Source: Flavicella sp964230805
GTDB taxonomy: Bacteria; Bacteroidota; Bacteroidia; Flavobacteriales; Flavobacteriaceae
NCBI GenBank assembly: GCA_964230805.1
Contig: CAXRIA010000040.1
Location: forward strand, 1 to 23,205
Length of the DNA: 23,205 bases
Reading direction: 5' to 3'
In this document: piece after piece, positions 1-8,653 of the stretch
How positions within the stretch are numbered: the first letter of the stretch is position 1
Layout: each line of letters opens with the position of its first letter
Notes under the pieces: generated by a model
What the model was told of the DNA's origin: nothing
The model's database searches: none
What the model saw: the letters and a program-made list of their open reading frames with translations, nothing else
Made by a program: the position numbers and the translations under genes

Positions 1-641
1 GGGCTTACGGTGTAGAAGTAAAAGACACCATTTCACAGGTAGAAGTTTTGGAAATTGCAACAGGCCAAACGCGCGTATTTCAAAATAAAGAGTGTCATTT
101 TGGATACCGCAATTCTAATTTCAAAAACAAATGGAAAGGGAAATACATCATTACGCGTGTTTCCTTTGTGCTGACGACAAATAAACACGAGCTAAATACG
201 TCCTACGGAGCCATACAAGAAATTTTGACAAAAAAAGGAATTCAGAAACCAAGCATCAAGGAAATCAGCGATGCCGTTGTTGAAATTCGAAACAGCAAAC
301 TCCCAAATCCAAAAGAAATTGGAAATAGTGGAAGTTTTTTTAAAAACCCTGTGGTTTCAAAACCTATTTTCCTCGAAATTCAAAAACAGAACAAACAAGT
401 TCCGCATTATATTGTTTCAGAAGACGAAATTAAAATTCCTGCAGGATGGCTGATTGAACAATGTGGCTTTAAAGGAAAGCGTATCGGAAATACAGGATGC
501 CATGAAAAACAAGCACTCGTATTGGTGAATTACGGAGGAGCGACGGGTGCAGAAATACTGAACTTGGCAAAAACCATTCAGAAAACGGTCTTGCAAAAAT
601 TCTCGATTGCTCTTGAAATGGAAGTACAAACCATTTCATAA
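1..641 (+). CDS. murB: UDP-N-acetylmuramate dehydrogenase, 3' part
   Basis: This is the C-terminal part of MurB, the cytoplasmic flavoenzyme that reduces UDP-GlcNAc-enolpyruvate to UDP-MurNAc with NADPH in peptidoglycan synthesis. The reading frame is open from base 3 of the window, so the gene starts outside and the FAD-binding N-terminal half is missing here. Visible family signatures are FGYRNSNFK, the catalytic-serine motif SGSFFKNP, AGWLIEQCGFKG and, near the end, HEKQALVLVN. The presence of the YRxSxFK segment fits the type I (E. coli-like) enzyme. A TTG at 48 is internal and is not a start. The gene stops just before a bidirectional hairpin and is convergent with the lipoprotein gene to its right. 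The identification is secure; completeness cannot be judged. Confidence 0.95.
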   Translation, partial: AYGVEVKDTISQVEVLEIATGQTRVFQNKECHFGYRNSNFKNKWKGKYIITRVSFVLTTNKHELNTSYGAIQEILTKKGIQKPSIKEISDAVVEIRNSKLPNPKEIGNSGSFFKNPVVSKPIFLEIQKQNKQVPHYIVSEDEIKIPAGWLIEQCGFKGKRIGNTGCHEKQALVLVNYGGATGAEILNLAKTIQKTVLQKFSIALEMEVQTIS

Positions 642-645
642 CAAA

Positions 646-676
646 AAACCTCTCCGCTTGTTACACAGAGAGGTTT
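646..676. terminator. Bidirectional terminator hairpin between murB and the lipoprotein gene
   Basis: A perfect 9-base stem, AAACCTCTC at 646-654 and GAGAGGTTT at 668-676, encloses a 13-base loop. On the plus strand it is followed by GCTTTTAAAATTT, and on the minus strand the stem runs into a six-T stretch. It lies between two convergent genes and probably ends both transcripts. Confidence 0.75.
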
Positions 677-698
677 GCTTTTAAAATTTATCAATACG

Positions 699-1373
699 TT
701 ATTCCGCTGTTTGAAAGGTCCATATCTGTCCGACGGTTTCACCGCCGTGATCGTCTTTCGCAACAACTTTCCAAAAATAGCGTTCAGACGACACCGTATT
801 TACTGTTTTTGAGGTACCACTTGCGTTTTCTTCAATTTTTGTTGAAGGGTTTTCTGCAGTTCCAAAATACACATCATAAGATAGCGTGTCTTCGGTATCA
901 GGATCACTTCCCGACCACTGCAAAAGAACTGCTCCAGATTCCACTGTTGCTCCCAAAGCCGGATTCAATGCGACGGGTGCAAAAGGCAAATGATTCTGAA
1001 CGGCCGAGCCTTCTGTGTAAAATTTAAACACAGGAGAATAATTACTAGAATCTTGACCATCGGTGGCTTGCACGCGCCAGTAATAGGCGATTTCTTTTTC
1101 TAAAACCACAGTCTGAAGTGTCCCGGGTCCTGAATATTGGTGCACTATTTGAGTAAACTCCGGATCCTTTGCAACTTCTAAATCATAACTTATGGCATCA
1201 CCGTTTTCATCTAAAGCATCACTCCATCTTAGATTGATTTGAGTATCCAAACACACCAAATTGTCTGTGGGATAGGTTAAATTTGGAATCGTTGGAGCCT
1301 GGTTGGAAACCGTGTCTTCACCACAGGATACAAACAAAATGGTTGCGATTGCGATATATATGTATGTTTTCAT
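699..1373 (-). CDS. Lipoprotein with two fibronectin type III-like modules
   Basis: The 224-residue protein has a short hydrophobic signal ending in the lipobox FVSC, so Cys17 should be lipidated. The residues after it, GED, are acidic; in Bacteroidetes lipoproteins acidic residues soon after the cysteine are associated with export to the cell surface, so surface display is inferred. Two similar beta-sandwich modules follow, at about 26-115 and 130-224. Each has the sequence pattern L(R/Q)WS, a DENGD or DPDTED turn, SYD, YWRV or FWKV, and a closing F-T segment, as in fibronectin type III folds on Bacteroidetes surface proteins. There is no catalytic motif. The gene starts 2 bases after the stop of the GH81 glucanase gene, so the two are almost surely cotranscribed, and a glucan-binding or enzyme-anchoring role is plausible but unproven. 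It has no recognised gene name. Confidence 0.8.
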   Translation of the reverse strand: MKTYIYIAIATILFVSCGEDTVSNQAPTIPNLTYPTDNLVCLDTQINLRWSDALDENGDAISYDLEVAKDPEFTQIVHQYSGPGTLQTVVLEKEIAYYWRVQATDGQDSSNYSPVFKFYTEGSAVQNHLPFAPVALNPALGATVESGAVLLQWSGSDPDTEDTLSYDVYFGTAENPSTKIEENASGTSKTVNTVSSERYFWKVVAKDDHGGETVGQIWTFQTAE

Positions 1374-1375
1374 GT

Positions 1376-4300
1376 CTATTTTTTTATAATTTTTAATGTA
1401 ATCGTTTTATCCAAATGAATTCTGACGAAATAAATTCCGGCAGGATAGCTCGACAAATCTATTTGTGCCTTACCCTCAAGAATCGTTGTTTTCAAAGCCG
1501 ATATCAATTGAGAATACACTGTAAAGACTTCAAATAAAATTTCTTCCTCAGAATTTGGTAATTGCAGCGTAACCAAGCCTGTCGTTGGATTCGGATAGAC
1601 GTTTACATCTGCATACAAATCGATTGTTTTTTTGAAAACACCTTCACAAGAAACATCTGTATAAATTTCTAAAACATCACCATTTTTAATAGGGGTATCA
1701 AACGTTCTTTGAACTGTCGTCAAAACTTTTACACCATTTACATGAACATCAAACGGTGCGGTTCCTTCCTCGATTTCAATCGAAGCTGTTTTTGTGTTTT
1801 CCACTGATTTGGCCGCAATATTTACCCCTGCTTCTATCGTCAAATTGTAACATTGTTGGTAGTTTTGTCCAACCACCTCAATACACAGATCGTAATCATC
1901 TGCTTCCAAGTTTTCGATGACCACATTTTTATTGACAAGTGCGTACGCTACGCCATCTAATTTGGCAATGTAATTGTAATTTTCTGAAGCACTGATCGCT
2001 ATGGAACCGTTCGATTTATCGGCACAGGTTTCTCCATTTACCACAATCGTGAAATTTTCTGGGTCTAATGAAAATCCACTGTTGGAAACACATCCCTCAG
2101 CATCTACATTGGTATTCGCAGGTGTATTCGGACATTGATCTACTGCATTCGACACGCCATCGTTGTCATCATCTAACTGGCTTTCTGCACAACCCTGCGC
2201 GTTCACGACACTATTTGCAGGTGTGTTTGGACATGCATCTTGTGTGTCGATCACGCCGTCACCATCTGAATCTGCTGGTTCACAACCGTCACCAACGACG
2301 TATGAAAAATATTTGGATGCTACCAAACCTCCTGCATAAGCGAACTTCACAGCATAACGAATGGTCTCTCCCGTTGTAACGCCTGCAATTGTTTTGGAAA
2401 AAGTTCTACCCGAAACAAAATCCATTTGCGATTCTTCAAAGGGGGATTGCCTCCATAAATAGGCAACCAAACCGGGTTTGTCTGTATCCAACAATTCAAA
2501 ACTAATGGTTACATTTTCTCCAATGGTTTCAAAGGTGGCCGTAACTCCCTTTGAAAAAGACCCCTGCTGTGCTTGTTTCGAAGTCTCCGAACATTTTTTT
2601 ACTTCATCGACACGCACATATACCACATCGGAAGTACTAACAGCACCGTCATTGTCCGTTACTTTCGCAGTCAAGGCATGATTTCCTGCACTGGCTCCAT
2701 TCCAAACAAAGTTATAGGGGGCTGTGGTATCTTCACCCAATTTCGTCTCCCCATCGAAAAATTCAACACGTGTTACTTGCCCATCCAAATCACTTGCCGT
2801 TGCTGAAATGGTAATGCTTGCTCCTTCTCTAAACACACTGTTGTTGTTTGGAGCGTTAATGAGCACTGCGGGCTCGGTATTGCCATTCTCTGAAACAATG
2901 ACCAAAACATCACTTACGGAAGTATAGGTTCCATAACCAACAGTCAATGCACACTTGTACACTCCTTTCTCTAAGTTCGCAATTGTTGGCGTAGGACTAT
3001 TTACGTCAGAGAAAGCAATGGCTGAAGGACCATAGATTTGTTCCCAGGTATATGACAACGCCTCGTTGCTTGGGCCTGTACTTGCTGACCCATCCAAAGT
3101 TGCCGTTGTCTCCGGCAATACCACGCTTACATTTTCTCCTGCATCTGCATAAGGAAGTTCAAAATTCAATGCACTTGCATAGGAAAAAGTCAATTTCCCT
3201 AAGTTAAATTCTCCATGATCGAAAGCAATTCGAAGCACCTGTTTCCCTTTGTTTAGTTGAATGTTAGAAACTGTCTTGGTTCTAAATGTTGACCAATTTT
3301 GGCTGCTGGTTCTACCGACAGAAATTGGGTTGCTAATTTGTTTTCCATCTACTTCCAAGTAAAAAGGTCCCCCTCCACTTGCATTTTGAGATGCATAATA
3401 AAAAGTCAAATCGTAATTTCCAGCGTTCTCAACATCAATCGTATACTCTACCCATTCTCCAGAAGCAATCCAACCGATTGTCGCTCCTTGTCCATTGACG
3501 GTTTCAGAATCTACATACTCCTCCGCTCTAAAGCCACCCTCATTCACAATGGATAGGTCTACATAAGAAATTTCTTGTCCTATCCCTCCTTCAAATTTAT
3601 CGTAATGACCGGCTTCAAAAGTTCCAGGAATATTGATTGGAATACCCGTATAAGGTGTTTGTTCACCAACACGAACATTCACTGTATTAGTTACATTGAA
3701 ACGATCTCCTGAATACACCTTCGCTGACATGGCGTGTACCCCTAAAGACAGACCTGTCGCTTTTATCTGGTAGGGTGGAGCTGTAACCTCCCCTAGCAAA
3801 AGACTGCCTCTGTAAAATTCAATTTTTGTAATGTTGTCACCAACAGGTTCCACAAATAAATTGACACTTCCATTGGTATACGCTTGATCAAAATCAGAGG
3901 TCAAGACACCATTGACATCCGTATCTTTATTGGTCGCCATTGTATTTGCTGGAACTGTAAGTTCAAAACCATCGGAAAAGGTCACTGTTTTCGTTGTGTT
4001 GGAATAATTATGGACCACATAGGTCTTCGCTCCCTCTTTTTCAAAAACAGCGGTAATTGGATAATCTGCCGTAATTTCTGGCTTCAATTTCCCCATGGCA
4101 TTCATGGAGTGCAGCCAATGATAGGTTTGGGCGTCTGAAACCCCAAATTTCATGACACGGTCTGGGTAGGAATTGTACAATTCAATGGCTCTTTCCGCAT
4201 CGAGAAAAGACAAATATTTCCAAAAAGTATCATGCCATAAATTCGGATTTGTGTCGGACGTACTTAAAATTCCCGTATTGGATTGCAATTCGCCCCAAAT

Positions 4301-6175
4301 TTTCTGGAGGTATGCTTGGTTCTGACCAAGGTATAAGGACCCTCCGTGTATTGGATACATTTCAATTCCGTAAGAGGCCGTGATGTCTGCTGTCCAAAAA
4401 GTTCCATTGTCATAAGAATTTCCCCAAACGCGAGAAACCATGCCATATTGTTGGTTTTCCTTAAAGTTTCTTTCGTGCATGTCAAACCAATATTCTTCGA
4501 CTGCCGTTTGCTCGGTCGTATATAGATAGATCCCCAAATCTCGAATCTCATCATTTCCTGTAATGGTTCCCCAGTGAATCAAAGAGGAATTGAATTGCAT
4601 ACTTTCTGAAGTCGATTCTTGATCGTTTCCTTGGGGAAATGATGCAAAACCATTGGCCCAACAGTGTCCTGCATAGGGACTAAAATTTCGTAGGAAAGGA
4701 AATTTTGCATCGTCTCTGTTTGGAGAGGCTGCATCTCTGACCAAATAATTGATAAACTCGCCCCATTGGTCTGCCCATCCGGGTTCAAACTGTTCCAAAA
4801 ATGCGGCAGCGTGAATGAAATACCCCCAGTGAAAATGGTGGTCATTGATATTGGAATCTTGTCCATGTCCAGCGGGATACCCTAACAAAGCCGACCAGTT
4901 TTGATTGTAATAGAATAAAAATGCGACTTCCCCAGATTGATAAGTCAACCAGTCTTCCAAACGTTCTTTCACTGTGGCAATCATTTTATCACGTGCTTCG
5001 ATATCGCCTGTTTGGTCTGCAATACGTGCGGTTTGAATCAAACGATTCATGACTTGTCCTTCGTTGTAAGAATCTGTCCAAGTCGCCAATCCATCATTTT
5101 TTATTTGACTAATTTTATTTGCCAAGTCTCCAGGGTTAAATCCTTCACTATAGTTCGCTAGATAAGGCATCGTTGGAAGAATTCCGCTGAAGGTATTTTC
5201 TACACGGAATGTATTGCCATTCAAGGTTTTTATTTCTCCTCTTACAGAGCTGTAACTATGCTCTTGCGGAGTTGCTGAATTGGCAGACAAATTACTCCAT
5301 TGATGGGGTAATAATCCCAACAGCATGTTGGAATCGTTTCCTTCTTTGACATCTGTGGTTACCCTAAAATTGGTTTGTACTATGCCATTACTTTCATTGT
5401 AATTCCAATCGGTTTCCGTATTTACAGGAAACACGTAAGCGTATTTTTTGTATTCATTTGCTATGGCTGATACAGAGCTTCCGTCCAAAGGAAGCATGGC
5501 CATAGACCAGTAAGTTTTGTTGTCAAGTGACGATTTATAGGTGTTGCCCGATTGTGACCAGGTACTACCCACAGGGGCATAAAATACAAAGTCAGCTCCA
5601 TGGCTGGCATTTTCAACAATCAACATTTCATTAGAGACCGTAACATTCCCCGCGTTTATTTGAATCGCTACTTCGTCATCACTCTCCTTTTCAAAATACA
5701 GAAAAGGCATGGCAATTCCTGAGGTCACAGTCATTTCCTCGGAACTGTCTTTCCAATTCATGCTCACCGTCCAATCGGAGTAATCCGAGACTGTGGTTTT
5801 GGTTGTATTCAATCCCGTCAATCCCACTTTTATGGGTTGTGAATCTCCAATAACCCCCCAAGGAATGTAAGTAACAATAAGCCCGGTATCGGTTGTTTTA
5901 AGTGTCATTGGATAATTGAACAAGTTGTCTGCGTGGTCTTCTTTGACTACTTTGGACCACCAATCATTTGTGGGCACTGGTTTGCCCACTGCATTGCCAC
6001 TTAATTGCGGGCTTCCGGAGGGAAACCCATTTCTTCCAGCTTCATCAGTTCCAGGAAAATTGGTTGTATAACTACCATTTCCAACAGAAACCGTTTGTGC
6101 TCCTATTGAAAAAGAAATAGATAAAAACAGGATGGAAATAAGCAATTTCACACCATTGATTTTTGGTTTTTTCAT
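1376..6175 (-). CDS. Secreted multimodular GH81 endo-1,3-beta-glucanase (laminarinase) with T9SS sorting domain
   Basis: The 1599-residue protein starts with a signal peptide (about 1-26, ending IGAQ). The GH81 catalytic region spans about 40-755 and shows PTNDWWS, DHHFHWGYF (from Asp445) and NDQESTSES (Glu520 and Glu524). GH81 enzymes are inverting endo-1,3-beta-glucanases whose catalytic acids lie in these last two regions. Then come an Ig-like module (about 757-842), a CBM6-like beta-sandwich (845-1000), a PKD-like module (1008-1095), a second Ig-like module with VEFFDG (1098-1195), a CBM56-like module ending KYFSYVVGDGC (1195-1297), two thrombospondin type 3 calcium repeats (DSDGDGV and DDDNDGV, each followed by CPNTPAN), an SPRB-like stretch, and a type A T9SS sorting domain from about 1522 (VYPNPTTG, DLSSYPAGIYFVRI, ending KIIKK). 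The enzyme is probably exported by T9SS and cell-attached or released. It heads a two-gene unit with a lipoprotein gene. No SusC/SusD genes adjoin it. The GH81, CBM6 and T9SS calls are firm; the CBM56 call is moderate. Confidence 0.93.
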   Translation of the reverse strand: MKKPKINGVKLLISILFLSISFSIGAQTVSVGNGSYTTNFPGTDEAGRNGFPSGSPQLSGNAVGKPVPTNDWWSKVVKEDHADNLFNYPMTLKTTDTGLIVTYIPWGVIGDSQPIKVGLTGLNTTKTTVSDYSDWTVSMNWKDSSEEMTVTSGIAMPFLYFEKESDDEVAIQINAGNVTVSNEMLIVENASHGADFVFYAPVGSTWSQSGNTYKSSLDNKTYWSMAMLPLDGSSVSAIANEYKKYAYVFPVNTETDWNYNESNGIVQTNFRVTTDVKEGNDSNMLLGLLPHQWSNLSANSATPQEHSYSSVRGEIKTLNGNTFRVENTFSGILPTMPYLANYSEGFNPGDLANKISQIKNDGLATWTDSYNEGQVMNRLIQTARIADQTGDIEARDKMIATVKERLEDWLTYQSGEVAFLFYYNQNWSALLGYPAGHGQDSNINDHHFHWGYFIHAAAFLEQFEPGWADQWGEFINYLVRDAASPNRDDAKFPFLRNFSPYAGHCWANGFASFPQGNDQESTSESMQFNSSLIHWGTITGNDEIRDLGIYLYTTEQTAVEEYWFDMHERNFKENQQYGMVSRVWGNSYDNGTFWTADITASYGIEMYPIHGGSLYLGQNQAYLQKIWGELQSNTGILSTSDTNPNLWHDTFWKYLSFLDAERAIELYNSYPDRVMKFGVSDAQTYHWLHSMNAMGKLKPEITADYPITAVFEKEGAKTYVVHNYSNTTKTVTFSDGFELTVPANTMATNKDTDVNGVLTSDFDQAYTNGSVNLFVEPVGDNITKIEFYRGSLLLGEVTAPPYQIKATGLSLGVHAMSAKVYSGDRFNVTNTVNVRVGEQTPYTGIPINIPGTFEAGHYDKFEGGIGQEISYVDLSIVNEGGFRAEEYVDSETVNGQGATIGWIASGEWVEYTIDVENAGNYDLTFYYASQNASGGGPFYLEVDGKQISNPISVGRTSSQNWSTFRTKTVSNIQLNKGKQVLRIAFDHGEFNLGKLTFSYASALNFELPYADAGENVSVVLPETTATLDGSASTGPSNEALSYTWEQIYGPSAIAFSDVNSPTPTIANLEKGVYKCALTVGYGTYTSVSDVLVIVSENGNTEPAVLINAPNNNSVFREGASITISATASDLDGQVTRVEFFDGETKLGEDTTAPYNFVWNGASAGNHALTAKVTDNDGAVSTSDVVYVRVDEVKKCSETSKQAQQGSFSKGVTATFETIGENVTISFELLDTDKPGLVAYLWRQSPFEESQMDFVSGRTFSKTIAGVTTGETIRYAVKFAYAGGLVASKYFSYVVGDGCEPADSDGDGVIDTQDACPNTPANSVVNAQGCAESQLDDDNDGVSNAVDQCPNTPANTNVDAEGCVSNSGFSLDPENFTIVVNGETCADKSNGSIAISASENYNYIAKLDGVAYALVNKNVVIENLEADDYDLCIEVVGQNYQQCYNLTIEAGVNIAAKSVENTKTASIEIEEGTAPFDVHVNGVKVLTTVQRTFDTPIKNGDVLEIYTDVSCEGVFKKTIDLYADVNVYPNPTTGLVTLQLPNSEEEILFEVFTVYSQLISALKTTILEGKAQIDLSSYPAGIYFVRIHLDKTITLKIIKK

Positions 6176-6240
6176 TTAGTTTGATTTATTTCATTTTTAG
6201 TTGCCTAAAATTACAACTATAACTATGAAAAATAGGAGGA

Positions 6241-6300
6241 CATTATTTATATTAACTTAACAAATCTTTGCCTAGTCACTAGTTTTGTAGTCAAATAATG
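6241..6300. repeat. Short inverted repeats upstream of the GH81 gene
   Basis: CATTATTT at 6241-6248 is exactly inverted as AAATAATG at 6293-6300. Between them lies an 11-base near-perfect palindrome, CTAGTCACTAG, at 6272-6282. A further arm, AACTTAACAA at 6254-6263, is inverted exactly as TTGTTAAGTT at 6388-6397. The repeats lie 66-222 bases upstream of the glucanase start codon, where an operator would be expected. Function is inferred only from position; AT-rich sequence gives such matches by chance fairly often. Confidence 0.4.
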
Positions 6301-6465
6301 AAATCCTCATTCAATCCAATATAAACAAGAGGTTTAGAGCTATCGAATGGCTATTTCGGAGAGCTTCCAAATAAATTTCCCTACTACTTGTTAAGTTGAT
6401 GTAGAGTTATCAAAGCGTATTTTCGATGTCTCATTTCCTCAAAAAATTTCTTTTCAGGCACAAAA

Positions 6466-6497
6466 AAAGAGGTTGCTTTGTTCAAAACAACCTCTTT
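6466..6497. terminator. Terminator hairpin after accA
   Basis: A perfect 10-base stem (AAAGAGGTTG at 6466-6475, CAACCTCTTT at 6488-6497) with a 12-base loop is followed on the minus strand by a run of Ts, ending the accA transcript. The plus side also runs into a long T stretch, so it may stop transcription from both directions. Confidence 0.85.
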
Positions 6498-6515
6498 AAT
6501 TTTTTTTTGGTTTAT

Positions 6516-7472
6516 TTAAGATTCCTTGTAAACGCCCATATTTTCATATTTCTGAATTCGAGCAGCAATCATAGCATCCAAAGACATGGAACGCAGCGTT
6601 TTTAATTCTTCTTCGATTGTTTTACGAACAATTTCAAAAGTGGCTTCTCTGTCTGCATGCGCCCCTCCTAGCGGTTCACGTATAACACCGTCTACAAGAT
6701 TCAGACCTTCCATATCTTTGGAAGTCAGTTTCAACGCAGAAGCTGCTTCAATTTTGTAGTCCCAACTTCTCCATAAGATGGACGAACAGTTTTCAGGAGA
6801 AATAACGGAATACCATGAATTTTCCATCATCATTACTCGGTCACCAACTCCAATACCCAGAGCTCCACCGGAGGCGCCTTCTCCGATAATGATCGTAATG
6901 ATAGGCACTTTCAAAACACACATTTCAAAAATATTACGGGCAATGGCTTCTCCTTGTCCTCGTTCTTCCGCTTCCAATCCTGGGTAGGCACCTGGAGTAT
7001 CGACGAACGTCAATACAGGAATGTCAAATTTTTCAGCCATACGCATCAATCGCAAGGCCTTGCGATAGCCTTCTGGATTGGCCATTCCAAAGTTTCGGTA
7101 TTGACGGGTTTTGGTGTTGTATCCTTTTTGTTGTCCTATGAACATAAAGGACTGTTCTCCAATTTTACCCAGTCCTCCTATAATCGCTTTGTCGTCTTTC
7201 ACACTGCGATCTCCATGCAACTCCATAAAAGTATCTCCGGCCAAGGCTTTCACATAGTCTAAGGTGTAAGGCCTGTTTGGATGTCTCGATAGCTGTACAC
7301 GTTGCCAAGGGTTTAAGCTTTCGTAAATATTTTTCTTTGTCTCTTCTAGTTTCTTCGTTAAATTTTGGCAAGTCTCCGTAACATCCACTTCGCTCTCTTG
7401 TCCTATCTGTTGGCATTTTTCCAACTGGTCTTCCAACTCTTTTATAGGCAATTCAAAATCTAAATATTCCAT
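6516..7472 (-). CDS. accA: Acetyl-CoA carboxylase carboxyltransferase subunit alpha
   Basis: AccA (318 residues, the usual length) pairs with AccD to move the carboxyl group from carboxybiotin to acetyl-CoA, giving malonyl-CoA for fatty acid synthesis in the cytoplasm. The N-terminal helical segment ends in NPWQRVQLSRHPNRPYTLDY. The crotonase-fold core carries FIGQQKG, PVLTFVDTPGAYPG, AEERGQGEAIARN and GEGASGGALGIG, all typical of the alpha subunit. accD is not in the window. The gene follows the permease gene by 63 bases and has a consensus promoter in that gap, so it can be transcribed alone as well as with tgt and the permease gene. A strong hairpin follows the stop. Nothing is unusual about it. 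Confidence 0.97.
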   Translation of the reverse strand: MEYLDFELPIKELEDQLEKCQQIGQESEVDVTETCQNLTKKLEETKKNIYESLNPWQRVQLSRHPNRPYTLDYVKALAGDTFMELHGDRSVKDDKAIIGGLGKIGEQSFMFIGQQKGYNTKTRQYRNFGMANPEGYRKALRLMRMAEKFDIPVLTFVDTPGAYPGLEAEERGQGEAIARNIFEMCVLKVPIITIIIGEGASGGALGIGVGDRVMMMENSWYSVISPENCSSILWRSWDYKIEAASALKLTSKDMEGLNLVDGVIREPLGGAHADREATFEIVRKTIEEELKTLRSMSLDAMIAARIQKYENMGVYKES

Positions 7473-7496
7473 ATTCTATTTCATTTGTTTGGTGTA

Positions 7497-7526
7497 CAAA
7501 TATACTAACTTCGAGAACGTATCAAA
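7497..7526 (-). promoter_or_regulatory. Bacteroidetes-type promoter of accA
   Basis: Read on the minus strand, TTTG (7526-7523), an 18-base spacer and TATATTTG (7504-7497) match the Bacteroidetes primary sigma factor consensus TTTG-N(17-20)-TAnnTTTG. Transcription should start about 5 bases further on, giving accA a leader of roughly 20 bases. Confidence 0.75.
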
Positions 7527-7535
7527 TCAATTCTC

Positions 7536-8624
7536 TTATTTTTTTGATTTGAAATAAAGATACATTCCAAGAATTCCGAACAATCCATTTGGCAACCAAA
7601 CCATTAAAATGGTATTGTTTCCTGCAACAGCCCCCAATACTTCCGATACTTTCATAAAAAAAACATACAAAAACATCAATCCAATACCTACAGCCATATT
7701 GACACCTACACCGCCTCGTTTTTTTCTGAAAGCCAAGCACACGGCTATGATTGTCAAAATGAACGAAGAAACTGGCAAACTCGTTCTCTTGTATAGCTCG
7801 ACTTGATAGGCATTTAAATTCTTCACTCCTCTTTGTTTCGAGGTTTGGATAAAATCATACAATTCCCCAGATGGCATTTCCTTGGAGAGGTAGTCTACAT
7901 ACAAAAAATCTTTCGGTGAAAAATCAAAGATGGTGTCAAATTTTTTACCTCTTTGAATGCTGTCATAATTGTCGAATATTCTTCTTTTGGTGTACCGAGA
8001 CAGCGAAAAAGTGCTGTCTCTTTGATTCCATTTTACTTCATCTGCTGTCACACGATATTTCAACTTTAGTCCGTCGTACTCTTCGTAGGAAAAATCGTAA
8101 CCTCGATTCGTTCTCAAACCAAAATTTTGAACATATATGAATCTTCCTTTTCCCAGCCTCATGCTAAATTCTTTTACATAGGACTGCTGAGAATTCTTTT
8201 TCTTTTTTAGGTATTTCTTTTCAAATTTTGTCAGTGTTTTATTGCCTTTGGGAACTACAAAATGATTCATTCCCAACGCGAAAATGGTCACGATTGTCGC
8301 ACCGATCATATAAGGTCTTAAAAATCTTGTAAACGAAATACGCGCACTGTTAATCGCTATAATTTCGGTATTGTTAGACAGTTTGGATGTGAAAAATATG
8401 ACCGCAATAAAAAGGGCAAGCGGCATAAACGTGTTGGCATAATAGATGATAAAATTGACATAGTAGTCTTCAACAATTTCGCCCACAGACAAATTGGTAT
8501 GTCGTAAGAATTTATCGACCTTTTCAGACACATCAATCGCTATGGCGATGGGAATCAAGATAAAAAGGGTAAACACAAAAGACCCCAAATATTTTTTTAA
8601 TATGTACTTGTCTAAAATTCTCAA
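7536..8624 (-). CDS. LptF/LptG (YjgP/YjgQ) family permease
   Basis: This 362-residue membrane protein belongs to the family of LptF and LptG, the inner-membrane subunits that with LptB extract lipopolysaccharide and drive it to the outer membrane. It begins with the family opening MRILDKYILKKYL. Three membrane segments (about 12-32, 58-78 and 103-122) precede a soluble periplasmic region of about 150 residues, and three more segments (about 280-297, 303-323 and 335-357) end the chain. This 3 + domain + 3 layout is that of LptF/LptG. Which of the two it is cannot be told from sequence alone, so no symbol is given. The gene begins 29 bases after the tgt stop and is probably cotranscribed with it; accA follows. 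Confidence 0.9.
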   Translation of the reverse strand: MRILDKYILKKYLGSFVFTLFILIPIAIAIDVSEKVDKFLRHTNLSVGEIVEDYYVNFIIYYANTFMPLALFIAVIFFTSKLSNNTEIIAINSARISFTRFLRPYMIGATIVTIFALGMNHFVVPKGNKTLTKFEKKYLKKKKNSQQSYVKEFSMRLGKGRFIYVQNFGLRTNRGYDFSYEEYDGLKLKYRVTADEVKWNQRDSTFSLSRYTKRRIFDNYDSIQRGKKFDTIFDFSPKDFLYVDYLSKEMPSGELYDFIQTSKQRGVKNLNAYQVELYKRTSLPVSSFILTIIAVCLAFRKKRGGVGVNMAVGIGLMFLYVFFMKVSEVLGAVAGNNTILMVWLPNGLFGILGMYLYFKSKK

Positions 8625-8653
8625 TGTGATTCTTTGGTTTTTGTAAAATTTAT

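Larger units (their letters stand above)
6176..6515. other. 340-base intergenic region between the GH81 gene and accA
   Basis: I see no gene here. It must contain the promoter of the GH81 operon (minus strand), but no exact TAnnTTTG box is visible on that strand. It holds the accA terminator at 6466-6497 and a set of inverted repeats between 6241 and 6397. Frames in the middle are open for no more than about 25 codons. Confidence 0.6.

Noticed and set aside
2085..2280. Repeated DNA in the GH81 gene around two CPNTPAN segments
   Set aside because: It is explained by two tandem thrombospondin type 3 protein repeats and is not a mobile or regulatory repeat.
6234..6240. AGGAGGA, a strong Shine-Dalgarno-like string on the plus strand upstream of the GH81 gene
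   Set aside because: No start codon at a suitable distance opens a frame longer than a few codons, and this lineage rarely uses such sites.
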